DNA of 64,000 bases, from positions 1 through 64,000 of the forward strand of contig NZ_PVWJ01000002.1 of the NCBI RefSeq assembly GCF_003003775.1. The letters run 5' to 3'. How positions within the stretch are numbered: position 1 is the first letter of the stretch; every line of letters begins with the position of its first letter. Shown piece after piece: positions 47,939-56,411 of the stretch. Made by a program: the position numbers and the translations under genes. This stretch comes from Merismopedia glauca CCAP 1448/3. Its GTDB lineage: Bacteria > Cyanobacteriota > Cyanobacteriia > Cyanobacteriales > CCAP-1448. The notes under the pieces were generated by a model. The model made no database searches. It was given only the letters and a program-made list of their open reading frames with translations, and was not told where the DNA came from.

Positions 47939-49221
47939 CAGATTTTGCTCCAACCTAATTGTTTTAAACAGTTTTCTTTTGCAGCACTCACTGAACTACG
48001 ACTAGTATTAAGTTTGATACCTCCTTTCCCATCAGGAGAAATTAGTGTATCTTTCCAACATTCACCCTGTCTTGACCAATCAATTTCCTTCACTAATTGC
48101 ATAACTTTATTGCGGTCAAAAAAATTAGTTTCATGATCAAGAGTGCAGTAAAGTAAATCACCTAGAGTTTCTAAACCAACGCTAATTCCTAGAATACAAT
48201 TATCTCTGTATTCAGTGGCTTGTTTCCAATGTATTTTCTCTTTTTCACAGATATCGCCAGTCAATTTAGCCATTTTTCTCCAATTATTATCTTTGTCAAG
48301 ATCGTTAACTGTATCAGAATACTTAACAAAGAAATAATTAAGACAGTCACTCAATTCCTTCGCTCTTTCCTGTACTAGATTGTCTGTGTTTGCTTCAGAA
48401 AGCTTGTTAGCTGGATTACCTGCAAAACTACAACTGACTAATTTAGCAATATAGTTGATTGTGTAAATGTAACCCGTTTTAGATCCAGGACTGGATTTAA
48501 TTTTTTGAGTTTTGTTACGAAACATATTAACTTGTTCAACAACTTCCTTTGCTATAGCGTCCTTTCCATATCCTCCATAAGCGACTAGGAGAGACTGAGC
48601 AATTGGTAAAGTTTGAGCCATATCACGAAAATCGGTTTGACACTGCTCAAGTTCTCCTTCTAGTACCAAATTTACTGGAAATGTCACCTGACTAATCAAA
48701 TCCCGATCTTCTCCTTCAAACTCTATAAGTTCTTTAATTGCTTTTTTTCGATGTTGACCATCAGTAATTTCTAGGGAAGTGCTGTTATAGATAAAAACAA
48801 CATATAAATCCCCCCAAATCTTCTGATATTTGATTTTAGAAGGATCTACATTAGCCGTAATAGTCCCCAAAATCCATTTATTTCCTGCTTGAGCACGTTC
48901 TCTAATGTAGTTTTTGATTTTTTCAACGTGTCTATTATCTATTGGACGATTTTTGCCAGAATTTGGATTATTACTCTCTTCAGCCACACTTCTTGCTCTT
49001 AGAAGAGTTGGTATTTCATTTGCGTGAACATTAATTTGAAGCATTCGGCGATTACCATGCTTCGATCCAATTGCTAAAAAAGTCTGTCCTTCTCTGTATC
49101 CCTCTACCATGATGGGTTGAATACTATTCTTAATGGCTTGGGTAAGCTCAGGAGTAACTAAAGAACTATTACCCTCTAAATTGTCAGGATTTTGACTCAG
49201 AGTGTCTATTTCAGTAACCAT
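47938..49221 (-). CDS. DGQHR-domain protein (DndB-like)
   Basis: A 427-residue protein with EITDGQHRKKAI at 151-162, the signature of DndB and related DGQHR proteins (ParB/sulfiredoxin-like fold). Preceding motifs: RPIDNRHVEKIKNYIRER and KWILGTITANVD. The C-terminal 250 residues are helical. DndB regulates phosphorothioate DNA modification operons, but no dndACDE genes are nearby, so this is an orphan. The TGA stop (47938-47940) is made by the end of a MITE-like element, so the C-terminus may be truncated. Divergent from a small gene with a shared 150-base AT-rich region. Confidence 0.75.
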   Translation of the reverse strand: MVTEIDTLSQNPDNLEGNSSLVTPELTQAIKNSIQPIMVEGYREGQTFLAIGSKHGNRRMLQINVHANEIPTLLRARSVAEESNNPNSGKNRPIDNRHVEKIKNYIRERAQAGNKWILGTITANVDPSKIKYQKIWGDLYVVFIYNSTSLEITDGQHRKKAIKELIEFEGEDRDLISQVTFPVNLVLEGELEQCQTDFRDMAQTLPIAQSLLVAYGGYGKDAIAKEVVEQVNMFRNKTQKIKSSPGSKTGYIYTINYIAKLVSCSFAGNPANKLSEANTDNLVQERAKELSDCLNYFFVKYSDTVNDLDKDNNWRKMAKLTGDICEKEKIHWKQATEYRDNCILGISVGLETLGDLLYCTLDHETNFFDRNKVMQLVKEIDWSRQGECWKDTLISPDGKGGIKLNTSRSSVSAAKENCLKQLGWSKI

Positions 49222-49259
49222 AAAGTGTTTAGCCTCTTTTAACTATCTTGCTTCAATCG

Positions 49260-49346
49260 TATCACATGCAATAAGCAAATTTAGTACTTTAAAAAAAATG
49301 TGCTTTGTCAAAATAAACAATATCACACGTGAAATAAAATGTGATA
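49260..49346. promoter_or_regulatory. Candidate operator: three TATCACA sites between divergent genes
   Basis: TATCACA occurs at 49260-49266 and 49321-49327, and its inverse TGTGATA at 49340-49346. The last two form a 7-base inverted repeat with centre spacing of 19 bases, the geometry of a dimeric regulator site. They lie between the DGQHR gene and the small divergent gene and partly over the likely promoter of the latter. Confidence 0.5.
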
Positions 49347-49371
49347 CAGTGTAAAAGTAAATATATTGATA

Positions 49372-49728
49372 ATGAAGAAACCCGCTATGGCTCAACAGCA
49401 TCTTGATTTGGCAATGACAGCAATGAATCACCCACAAGCTATAGAAATATTGGCTTTTATTCACCGTTTAGCAGAAAAAGGCATCAGCTCCTCTTTTACG
49501 ACCGTACTCACGCATAAAACTGACTCTGGCAATAACTTACCTCGCTTGTTAGAACTTGAGATGTATGGTGTAAATGCCAGCGATCAAAGACTGATTCGAG
49601 TTGCTAGTCGATACACAGAGAGATTATCTTCTGCGATTAATGCGTGGCTAAAGTGGGCATCTTATACAGAAGTTGAATATCCCACTAGCTCATTAATTAC
49701 AGCTATTGAGCGAAACTGGAGGATTTAA
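49372..49728 (+). CDS. Small protein of unknown function, divergent from the DndB-like gene
   Basis: 118 residues from ATG 49372 (an in-frame TTG lies two codons earlier). Mostly helical: HLDLAMTAMNHPQAIEILAFIHRLAEKG, then SDQRLIRVASRYTERLSSAINAWLKWASYTEVEYP. No membrane segment and no known domain recognised. Shared upstream region with the DGQHR gene and symmetrical TATCACA sites suggest joint regulation. A hairpin follows its stop. Confidence 0.6.
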   Translation: MKKPAMAQQHLDLAMTAMNHPQAIEILAFIHRLAEKGISSSFTTVLTHKTDSGNNLPRLLELEMYGVNASDQRLIRVASRYTERLSSAINAWLKWASYTEVEYPTSSLITAIERNWRI

Positions 49729-49752
49729 ACCTAAAATCTATCTAAAATAAAC

Positions 49753-49789
49753 TCCGACAGTGACCTAAACCGTAAAATTTACTGTCGGA
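49753..49789 (+). terminator. Hairpin after the small gene
   Basis: TCCGACAGT (49753-49761) and ACTGTCGGA (49781-49789) form a perfect 9-base stem. There is no T run after it, so terminator activity is uncertain; mRNA 3' end protection is an alternative. Confidence 0.5.
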
Positions 49790-50323
49790 ATTAACCCAAG
49801 AAGCATCGACAAGATATAGGTTGAGGTTAAGAAGGCAGAAATTTTAGCAAAACATAGATTTCTGTAATCTGCAAACCTATTCTGGTTTGGGAAACAAGGA
49901 AGAATCGGCTTCAAGAGTCAATAAAAGAGAAAGGAAAGTGATTGCAATTCTCCCTAAAACACAGTAGATTAGATTTCATCATTGAGCTTCTAGAACCTGG
50001 GTTTTTAAACCAGTTACTCAACCTTTGTCCCAAAAGTTGGCGACTATCTTTAGCCCGTATCTGCCCATCAATGATCGAGGTTAATTAAGGTAAATCCTCA
50101 GTTTTGGCACTCATGACGAGATAAAGTGCTAAACAAACAAGCGACACCGCCCATCCAGTTAGGTGTAAAGAATACCAAAGGCGATCGCTCCCATTTAAAT
50201 AGTAACCATAGGAACAATCTCTATCATCTAGCCATAGGCTAAATACATTTGAACGATATACTAAGCTAGAGTGTAAAAAATCTTCACATTAATTGTTCCA
50301 AGTCATCCTTTGCTACTGGAAAC
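49790..50323. promoter_or_regulatory. Intergenic region before ndhA
   Basis: About 530 bases. No confident gene. A minus-strand open frame (50085-50288) reads DRLWYSLHLTGWAVSLVCLA and LYLVMSAKTEDLP before TAA, a plausible membrane helix, but has no start codon. The ndhA promoter must lie in the last part. Confidence 0.45.
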
Positions 50324-51442
50324 ATGAAACCAGGTATCGATCTACAAGAAATTTTTATTCAATCCTTAAGGGATTTTGGACTTCCCCCTGGAGTTGCTAA
50401 GCTCATCTGGATGCCTCTCCCGATGTTTTTAATGATCATTGGGGCAACTTTTGGGGTGTTGGTAGTTGTCTGGTTGGAACGTAAAATCTCAGCCGCCGCT
50501 CAACAGCGTATTGGTCCAGAATTTGCTGGTCCTTTAGGGGTTCTCCAACCAGTTGCAGATGGACTCAAACTGGTATTTAAAGAAGATATTCTGCCAGCTA
50601 AATCCGACCCTTGGTTATTTACTCTAGGGCCAGTTTTGGTGGTAATTCCCGTATTTTTGTCCTATCTAATCGTACCTTTTGGGCAGAATTTGATAATTAC
50701 TGACCTTAATGTGGGTATTTTCTGGTGGATTGCTCTTTCTAGTATTGCACCCATTGGTTTATTGATGTCAGGCTATGCCTCTAATAACAAATACTCTTTA
50801 TTAGGAGGTTTGAGAGCCGCAGCACAATCAATTAGCTATGAAATCCCATTAGCTTTGGCAGTAATGGCAGTAGCGATGATGTCTAACAGTCTCAGTACGG
50901 TTGATATTGTCGATCAACAAGCTAGTTACGGGATTTTGAGTTGGAATATTTGGCGACAACCAGTCGGATTCTTAATCTTCTGGATTGCAGCTTTGGCAGA
51001 ATGCGAACGTCTACCTTTTGACTTACCAGAAGCCGAGGAAGAAATAGTTGCTGGCTATCAAACTGAATATGCTGGGATGAAATTCGGCTTATTTTACATC
51101 GGTTCCTACGTTAACCTAGTTTTATCGGCTCTTTTGTTTGCTGTTTTATATCTAGGTGGTTGGGAAACGCCAGTTCCCCTTGAGCTTTTGGGTGGTTGGA
51201 TTGGAGTCAGTCCTGATAGTCCCTGGTTGCAAGTAGTTGATGCCTCTTTGGGTATTACTATGACCTTGCTGAAAGCTTATTTCTTGATTTTCTTGGCGGT
51301 TTTATTGCGCTGGACTTTACCTCGCGTCCGAATTGACCAATTACTCAACTTAGGCTGGAAGTTTTTACTACCAGTAGGTTTAGCTAATTTGCTCCTGACA
51401 GCCGCCCTCAAACTAGCCTTTCCTGTTGCTTTTGGGGGTTAG
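50324..51442 (+). CDS. ndhA: NAD(P)H-quinone oxidoreductase (NDH-1) subunit 1
   Basis: A 372-residue membrane subunit of photosynthetic/respiratory NDH-1 (complex I-like, ferredoxin-dependent), at the junction of arm and membrane. Eight or so hydrophobic helices; [19 protein letters not shown] and [28 protein letters not shown] are the hallmark quinone-site loops. First gene of ndhA-ndhI-ndhG-ndhE, the conserved cyanobacterial and plastid order. Confidence 0.97.
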   Translation: MKPGIDLQEIFIQSLRDFGLPPGVAKLIWMPLPMFLMIIGATFGVLVVVWLERKISAAAQQRIGPEFAGPLGVLQPVADGLKLVFKEDILPAKSDPWLFTLGPVLVVIPVFLSYLIVPFGQNLIITDLNVGIFWWIALSSIAPIGLLMSGYASNNKYSLLGGLRAAAQSISYEIPLALAVMAVAMMSNSLSTVDIVDQQASYGILSWNIWRQPVGFLIFWIAALAECERLPFDLPEAEEEIVAGYQTEYAGMKFGLFYIGSYVNLVLSALLFAVLYLGGWETPVPLELLGGWIGVSPDSPWLQVVDASLGITMTLLKAYFLIFLAVLLRWTLPRVRIDQLLNLGWKFLLPVGLANLLLTAALKLAFPVAFGG

Positions 51443-51550
51443 TCGTTGGCGAATATGCGTCTTTGCGTCTTGAGTTTTGGCTGAACTGCGATCGCCATAG
51501 TTCAAAATGATAAGTAGTAAGCAACAGCTAGATTCTCAAGGGGAGACACT

Positions 51551-52138
51551 ATGTTTAAGTTCCTGAAGCAAGTGGGCGATTATGCCCAGGAAACCGTCCA
51601 AGCGGCTCGTTACATCGGTCAAGGTCTATCTGTGACTTTTGACCATATGCGGCGGCGACCTGTCACCGTTCAGTATCCTTATGAGAAGCTGATTCCCTCC
51701 GAAAGATTTCGCGGACGGATTCACTTTGAGTTTGATAAATGTATTGCTTGTGAAGTTTGCGTGCGGGTATGCCCGATTAACTTACCAGTAGTAGATTGGG
51801 AATTCGATAAATCGAGCAAAAAGAAAAAACTCAACCACTACAGCATTGATTTTGGAGTCTGCATTTTCTGCGGTAATTGCGTGGAATATTGCCCGACTAA
51901 CTGCTTATCGATGACGGAAGAGTATGAGTTAAGTACTTACGATCGCCACGAACTCAACTACGATAGCGTGGCTTTGGGACGCTTACCATACAAGGTTACA
52001 GATGACCCAATGGTGACACCATTGCGAGAATTTGCCTACCTTCCCAAGGGCGAACACGAGCCTCATGACTTACCTGCTAATGCCATGCGCGCTGGTAAAC
52101 GCCCAGAGGAAATAGTAGAACAAATGCAGCAAAACTAA
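51551..52138 (+). CDS. ndhI: NDH-1 subunit I (ferredoxin-type iron-sulfur protein)
   Basis: A 195-residue subunit with two 4Fe-4S motifs, [12 protein letters not shown] (about 74-85) and [12 protein letters not shown] (about 113-124), carrying electrons toward quinone in the connecting arm. GGGGAGACACT provides the ribosome site. Lies 108 bases after ndhA in the same operon. Confidence 0.97.
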   Translation: MFKFLKQVGDYAQETVQAARYIGQGLSVTFDHMRRRPVTVQYPYEKLIPSERFRGRIHFEFDKCIACEVCVRVCPINLPVVDWEFDKSSKKKKLNHYSIDFGVCIFCGNCVEYCPTNCLSMTEEYELSTYDRHELNYDSVALGRLPYKVTDDPMVTPLREFAYLPKGEHEPHDLPANAMRAGKRPEEIVEQMQQN

Positions 52139-52140
52139 TC

Positions 52141-52175
52141 TTGGGGACTGGGGATTGGGGATTGGGGATTGAGAA
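52141..52175 (+). repeat. GGGGATT heptamers between ndhI and ndhG
   Basis: GGGGACTGGGGATTGGGGATT followed by one more copy. Related runs exist at 22612 and 31921. They do not touch the ndhG ribosome site. Confidence 0.85.
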
Positions 52176-52229
52176 ATTTCTTAATCACCAATTTCTAAAA
52201 TCAATTAGTAATTACTAGAGGAAGAGAGA

Positions 52230-52862
52230 GTGAATTTAGCTCAAGGGGTTCAAATTGTTACGTTTGGCATCTTAGCAGCTATGACCCTTGGCGCAGCTTT
52301 AGGAGTAGTGCTATTTGCTAACATTGTTTACTCTGCCTTTTTACTGGGTGGGGTATTTATTAGCATTGCAGGGATATATCTGTTGCTGAATGCTGACTTT
52401 GTAGCTGCGGCTCAAGTTTTGATTTATGTGGGTGCTATCAACGTTTTAATCTTATTTGCCATTATGTTGGTGAATAAGCGAGAAGAATTTAAACCCATCG
52501 CACGACGTTGGTTTCGTCAAGGGGCGACTGCTGTGGTATGTGCGGGTTTATTTACTTTGCTAAGTACTATGATTTTGGTGACTCCTTGGTCGATAGAAGG
52601 TCCTCCCAGTGCAGCACCGAGTACGATTATTCGCCTCGCCCAACACTTTTTTAATCAGTTTTTACTGCCCTTTGAATTGGTATCAATTCTGTTATTAATT
52701 GCGATGGTTGGGGCGATCGTTTTAGCACGCAGAGAGTTTATTCCTGAAGCGACAGTTGGAGACAATACTCCAGTTCCAGGTTTGAGTTTACCAGAACGTC
52801 CCCGCGAACTTTTGGTAGTTGGTTCTAGTCAATCTCCTAACAATTCAAATGCCGAAAATTAG
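52230..52862 (+). CDS. ndhG: NDH-1 subunit 6 (subunit G)
   Basis: A 210-residue membrane subunit with five helices (about 6-26, 31-50, 57-80, 99-120, 145-168) and [27 protein letters not shown], the NuoJ/ND6 signature. It starts with GTG at 52230, supported by GAGGAAGAGAGA immediately upstream. The C-terminal 40 residues are a soluble tail rich in Pro/Ser/Asn. Confidence 0.96.
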   Translation: MNLAQGVQIVTFGILAAMTLGAALGVVLFANIVYSAFLLGGVFISIAGIYLLLNADFVAAAQVLIYVGAINVLILFAIMLVNKREEFKPIARRWFRQGATAVVCAGLFTLLSTMILVTPWSIEGPPSAAPSTIIRLAQHFFNQFLLPFELVSILLLIAMVGAIVLARREFIPEATVGDNTPVPGLSLPERPRELLVVGSSQSPNNSNAEN

Positions 52863-52879
52863 AAAAGGTTGGTAATTTT

Positions 52880-53191
52880 ATGCAACTACAACTTCAATAT
52901 TTTTTATTACTAGCCGCAGCTTTATTCTGCATTGGAATTTTTGGCTTGATTACTAGTCGTAATGCAGTGCGGGTGCTGATGTCGATTGAATTGCTGTTGA
53001 ATGCAGTTAATATCAATTTGATGGGTTTTTCTAATTACTTAGATCCCCAAGGGATTAAAGGTCAAGTTTTTGCGGTGTTTGTAATTACAATTGCGGCGGC
53101 GGAAGCTGCTGTGGGATTGGCGATCGTTTTGGCTATTTATCGCAACCGCGATACGGTGGATATGGAGCAGTTTAATTTACTGAAGTGGTAG
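52880..53191 (+). CDS. ndhE: NDH-1 subunit 4L (subunit E)
   Basis: A 103-residue NuoK/ND4L homologue with three helices; the conserved glutamates sit in [12 protein letters not shown] and [14 protein letters not shown], part of the proton path. 17 bases after ndhG. Ends the operon. Confidence 0.97.
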   Translation: MQLQLQYFLLLAAALFCIGIFGLITSRNAVRVLMSIELLLNAVNINLMGFSNYLDPQGIKGQVFAVFVITIAAAEAAVGLAIVLAIYRNRDTVDMEQFNLLKW

Positions 53192-53216
53192 ATTTTACTA
53201 ATGTTTTGCGATCACG

Positions 53217-53239
53217 TAGGGTAGGCATTGCCTACCCTA
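53217..53239. repeat. 23-base palindrome after ndhE
   Basis: TAGGGTAGGCA, one base, TGCCTACCCTA. Could act as a hairpin at the 3' end of the ndh mRNA; no T run. Resembles the GTAGGGTGGGCATTCCCCACCC motif at 45955. Confidence 0.8.
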
Positions 53240-53275
53240 AATTTCTATCGGTGTGGAATAATCGATCCGATATTG

Positions 53276-53428
53276 ATGCTTCCACCAGAAGAATTTGCTC
53301 CTTTGCTCCTCCAATTATCCCGCTTATCCCGCGAGGAATTATCCCTCTTCTGTCATTCTCCGGTATTTCCTATTAATAAAAGATTTTCAAGAGAAGTCAC
53401 AGCAATTCATAGAGCTATTTGTAGTTAA
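53276..53428 (+). CDS. Possible 50-residue protein
   Basis: An open frame starting at ATG 53276 (MLPPEEFAPLLLQLSRLS) with reasonable codon choice and an amphipathic helix, ending before TAA. No recognised family and no ribosome site, so it may be a fragment. Alternatives are overlapping frames 53185-53376 and 53295-53477, both weaker. Confidence 0.22.
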   Translation: MLPPEEFAPLLLQLSRLSREELSLFCHSPVFPINKRFSREVTAIHRAICS

Positions 53429-53561
53429 ATTTTCGTCATTTGATCGCTTTGGGGAATTTATACTGAGAAATAACTGAGCGATCGCTTACAGTACAATAGC
53501 TACAGAAATTAGAAATCGCAAGGGTTTTCGGAAAGTGACAGAAGAGGGATATTAACCCTCT

Positions 53562-53589
53562 GTAGGGGCGCAATGCATTGCGCCCCTAC
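53562..53589. repeat. 28-base perfect palindrome
   Basis: GTAGGGGCGCAATG plus its complement, identical base for base to the core of the element at 47872-47899. Only the core is shared; the terminal inverted repeats are absent here. Confidence 0.95.
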
Positions 53590-53605
53590 CCAACATTTGT
53601 AGCAT

Positions 53606-54028
53606 TTGCTCGAAAAAGCGAAGAAATTGCGCGATCGCCTCCCATTAGATTATGCTGTGGGATTGCGATCCTTATCGAGCATCATGGCAAATTTACCAGT
53701 TCATACGATAACTACTGTTTTCCACTTGCAGCGTCAGTTATGGGAACTAATTAATGAAGCTACAGAAACTGAATGGATGATGTTTAAGCAGTTTGGAGAG
53801 ACTCAAGAAACTATTCCCGAACTCGAACAACTCAAAAATGCTGCTGAACGCTTAAGAAACTCTTACTCTCGCCTTTATACTTTGATGCTACAAGTGGCTG
53901 AATCGCAACCAGTAGCTAATTCTGCTACCCTAGATTTACTACTTCAGTCAATCGAACGAGGAGAGTCTACTGCTAGTGCTTCGCAAGCAAGCGTTCAAGA
54001 AATTAAAATGACTTGGAACCTAATATGA
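53606..54028 (+). CDS. Small helical protein of unknown function, first of a coupled pair
   Basis: 140 residues from TTG 53606, or 114 from ATG 53684 (MANLPVHTITTVFHLQRQ). The residues before the ATG (KAKKLRDRLPLDYAVGLRS) look protein-like, so either TTG is the start or the 5' end was clipped by the palindrome repeat just upstream. Helical, no membrane helix, no known domain. The stop codon overlaps the start of the next gene (ATGA). Confidence 0.6.
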   Translation: MLEKAKKLRDRLPLDYAVGLRSLSSIMANLPVHTITTVFHLQRQLWELINEATETEWMMFKQFGETQETIPELEQLKNAAERLRNSYSRLYTLMLQVAESQPVANSATLDLLLQSIERGESTASASQASVQEIKMTWNLI

Positions 54029-54231
54029 TTGAGCAACCAAGAATCCCCGATGCAGAAACAAGAGCGCGAAATGTAGCTCGATTGCGCGAAACTTGCCAAA
54101 TGCTTGATGCTTTAAATCTGTTTTTAGATGAAGCTATAGCTCAAGTAGAAGAAGAAAATCGCCGCAGTCCTTTGTATCGTTATAGACTAGAAAGAGCCAA
54201 GAAATTACTAGATGCTCAATCTGCATCATAA
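54025..54231 (+). CDS. Small helical protein of unknown function, second of a coupled pair
   Basis: 68 residues from ATG 54025, sharing ATGA with the preceding stop, so translation is coupled. Charged helices: ETRARNVARLRETCQMLDALNLFLDEAIAQVEEENRRS then YRLERAKKLLD. Pair architecture resembles small two-gene modules (for example toxin-antitoxin) but no toxin motif is recognised. A strong terminator follows. Confidence 0.6.
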   Translation: MIEQPRIPDAETRARNVARLRETCQMLDALNLFLDEAIAQVEEENRRSPLYRYRLERAKKLLDAQSAS

Positions 54232-54250
54232 ATACTCACATTGCCCGTAA

Positions 54251-54308
54251 TTATTGACAAGACCGTTTCTTTTTCCAGAGCTTGTTGTCAATAAGCGAGC
54301 ATTTTTTT
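54251..54308 (+). terminator. Rho-independent terminator of the small gene pair
   Basis: TTATTGACA (54251-54259) and TGTCAATAA (54286-54294) form a perfect 9-base stem, extended by AG/CT, followed shortly by ATTTTTTT (54301-54308). Confidence 0.75.
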
Positions 54309-54389
54309 CAGGGAGTCTACAGGCTGAAAGCTTTTCTGTATAATGGTTTGGGGGCGACAAGCGCCCCCTGAATGCTACGTCTTTACATT

Positions 54390-55337
54390 TTATTCAACTT
54401 TAGTTGAACCGGAAGGACAGGTAACTTCTCCCTTATTGTCGATTTTAGGTGCTGCTGGAGAAGTTTTAGACGGTGTTTCAGTTTCGCAAATACCACTAAA
54501 TGTAGTAGTTTTGCCTTTATTTTTGAAAGCAACTATAGCCGCAGTGTAACTCTTCAAATTAGCCATTTTAGCTGTAGCTGTGGCGATCGCACCTGGTTTT
54601 TGGGTGGGGTGAGTCGCTATTTTATAGTCGTATTCGTTATTGGAAGAGACATAAACACCTAATTCGCTGATGCTACTAGCAAATTTCTTCTTGCTGGTAT
54701 AGTAACTCAACTGCGATCTGTTGATGTTTTCCATTGAATAACGAGCATTAGATTGGTATTGCTTCGTTTTTTCAGCTTGGATATCGTAAAATTGAGTATT
54801 GCGGGGTAAAGCTGTGATGGTGGAGAGTTTTTCTAAAACCACCGATCCTACTGTAAAGGAAGTTGGTCTGGGATCTCCTGCTTTTAAACCCACAAATTCA
54901 ACTCGCATTTCCCCTGACTGGGTTAATTCAAAGATACTTAATAAAGGTTCTCCACCACTAGGACTAGAGATATCAATTTGGTGGGGTGTAGTACTAGAAT
55001 TGATTCGATAGCGGAAATCTAAGGCAATGGGACCTTGAGTAAATCCGTCAACAAATGGCAGAGAAGACGGCAAAAACACATATAATTTGTTATCTGCGGT
55101 AAAAACTACCTTAATCCCGATAGGAAGCACATCTTTGAGTTGCCATTCTCCAATTAAGGTTTGTTCTACTGTATTGGTGTTGGCGGGGGTAGTCAATGGC
55201 GTGGTAGGAGTGGGGGTAATCGTCGGTTGAGCGATCGCCTCTATCTGACATACACTTAACCCAGCTAAAGTAATGGTACTGGCGATCGCAATTTTACATA
55301 CTGTTGGGAAATGACCCGATAATTTACGGTCGATCAT
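54390..55337 (-). CDS. Secreted protein with type IV pilin-like GH domain
   Basis: A 315-residue protein. N-terminal signal peptide (IAIASTITLAGLSVCQIEAIA, cleavage near 36), Thr/Pro-rich linker, a lipocalin-like or beta-rich region (GEWQLKDVLPIGIKVVFTADN, about 62-180), then about 200-285 resembling the cyanobacterial pilin G/H domain (NINRSQLSYYTSKKKFASSISELG, MANLKSYTAAIVAFKNKG). It lacks the prepilin peptidase motif and hydrophobic assembly helix, so it cannot polymerise as a normal pilin. Confidence 0.72.
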   Translation of the reverse strand: MIDRKLSGHFPTVCKIAIASTITLAGLSVCQIEAIAQPTITPTPTTPLTTPANTNTVEQTLIGEWQLKDVLPIGIKVVFTADNKLYVFLPSSLPFVDGFTQGPIALDFRYRINSSTTPHQIDISSPSGGEPLLSIFELTQSGEMRVEFVGLKAGDPRPTSFTVGSVVLEKLSTITALPRNTQFYDIQAEKTKQYQSNARYSMENINRSQLSYYTSKKKFASSISELGVYVSSNNEYDYKIATHPTQKPGAIATATAKMANLKSYTAAIVAFKNKGKTTTFSGICETETPSKTSPAAPKIDNKGEVTCPSGSTKVE

Positions 55338-55387
55338 AGTAATTTAATCCTCACAATAAAAGGATTGTACCAGCAGCAACTATTTTT

Positions 55388-56293
55388 ATGGCAAGCAATC
55401 ATCAAAGATCTAACTCGTCTTTAGCTGTATCTCTACTAGATTCAGAAACTTTAGCGGCTTGGGCTTTTCTATCTCCCAGTTTGATTTTGCTGGGTATTTT
55501 CTTGCTTTTCCCGATTGCTTACTTGTTTTATCTAAGTTTTACTACTGGTAGCTTTACTCTGGCTGGAATTAAATTAGTAGGTCTGAAAAACTACGTGCGG
55601 TTGCTAGCAAGTGATGATTTTTGGCAAGTATTGGGAAATACTCTTTATTTCACCCTAGCTACTGTGATTCCCAGCTTGTTAATTCCTTTGGGATTAGCTG
55701 TATTGCTAGATCGAGCCGTAGCTTTTAGAGGATTCCTGCGCGCAGCCTACTTTATTCCTTCGGTTACTTCATTAGTTGCGGCTGGATTAGCCTTTCGCTG
55801 GTTATTTCAAACTGAAGGACCAGTTAACGCATTTTTAGAGAATTGGGGTATCGAGCCAATTCCCTGGCTGGGTAGCACCACCTGGGCGATGCCTGTGTTA
55901 ATTTTACTAAGTATCTGGAAGCAAATCGGCTTCAATTTAGTTACTTTTCTAGCAGGTTTGCAAGCGATTCCCCTCAATCGTTACGAAGCGGCTGAATTAG
56001 ACGGTGCTAATGATTGGCAACAATTTTGGTATATTACTCTACCAGGATTGCGACCTACTTTAGTTTTTGCCACTGTGACGACAGCCATCTTTACTTTAAG
56101 AAGTTTTGAACAGGTTTACGCCGTGACTGGTGGTGGTCCCTTAAATTCCACTAATTTGCTAGTTTATTACATTTACGAACAAGCTTTTGGACAGTTTGAC
56201 TTTGGCTATGCTGCTGCTGCTGCGACTGTGTTGCTATTAATTAGTTTTGTTTTGGTTTATCTGCAACTCAAAGCTTGGGGAAGCGAAAGCTAA
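55388..56293 (+). CDS. Sugar ABC transporter permease (MalF/UgpA type)
   Basis: A 301-residue inner-membrane permease with six helices and the ATPase-contact EAA motif EAAELDGANDWQQFWYITLP (about 199-218). Sequence resembles carbohydrate uptake permeases of the CUT1 type. The second permease, binding protein and ATPase are not adjacent, which is common in cyanobacteria. Substrate unknown. Divergent from the pilin-like gene by about 50 bases. Confidence 0.88.
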   Translation: MASNHQRSNSSLAVSLLDSETLAAWAFLSPSLILLGIFLLFPIAYLFYLSFTTGSFTLAGIKLVGLKNYVRLLASDDFWQVLGNTLYFTLATVIPSLLIPLGLAVLLDRAVAFRGFLRAAYFIPSVTSLVAAGLAFRWLFQTEGPVNAFLENWGIEPIPWLGSTTWAMPVLILLSIWKQIGFNLVTFLAGLQAIPLNRYEAAELDGANDWQQFWYITLPGLRPTLVFATVTTAIFTLRSFEQVYAVTGGGPLNSTNLLVYYIYEQAFGQFDFGYAAAAATVLLLISFVLVYLQLKAWGSES

Positions 56294-56411
56294 TGAGGTG
56301 GCGATCGCACTGTCATTGGTATCTATTGGCGCTAAAACCAATAATAAGTCGGAATTAGCCGTTATATTATCTTCTTCGCCATATCAATCCTCATACAGTG
56401 TAGCGATCGCC

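Noticed and set aside
50085-50288. Hydrophobic open frame on the minus strand before ndhA
   Set aside because: Protein-like (LTGWAVSLVCLALYLVMSA) but with no start codon in a 68-codon frame, no homology recognised; could be a gene remnant.
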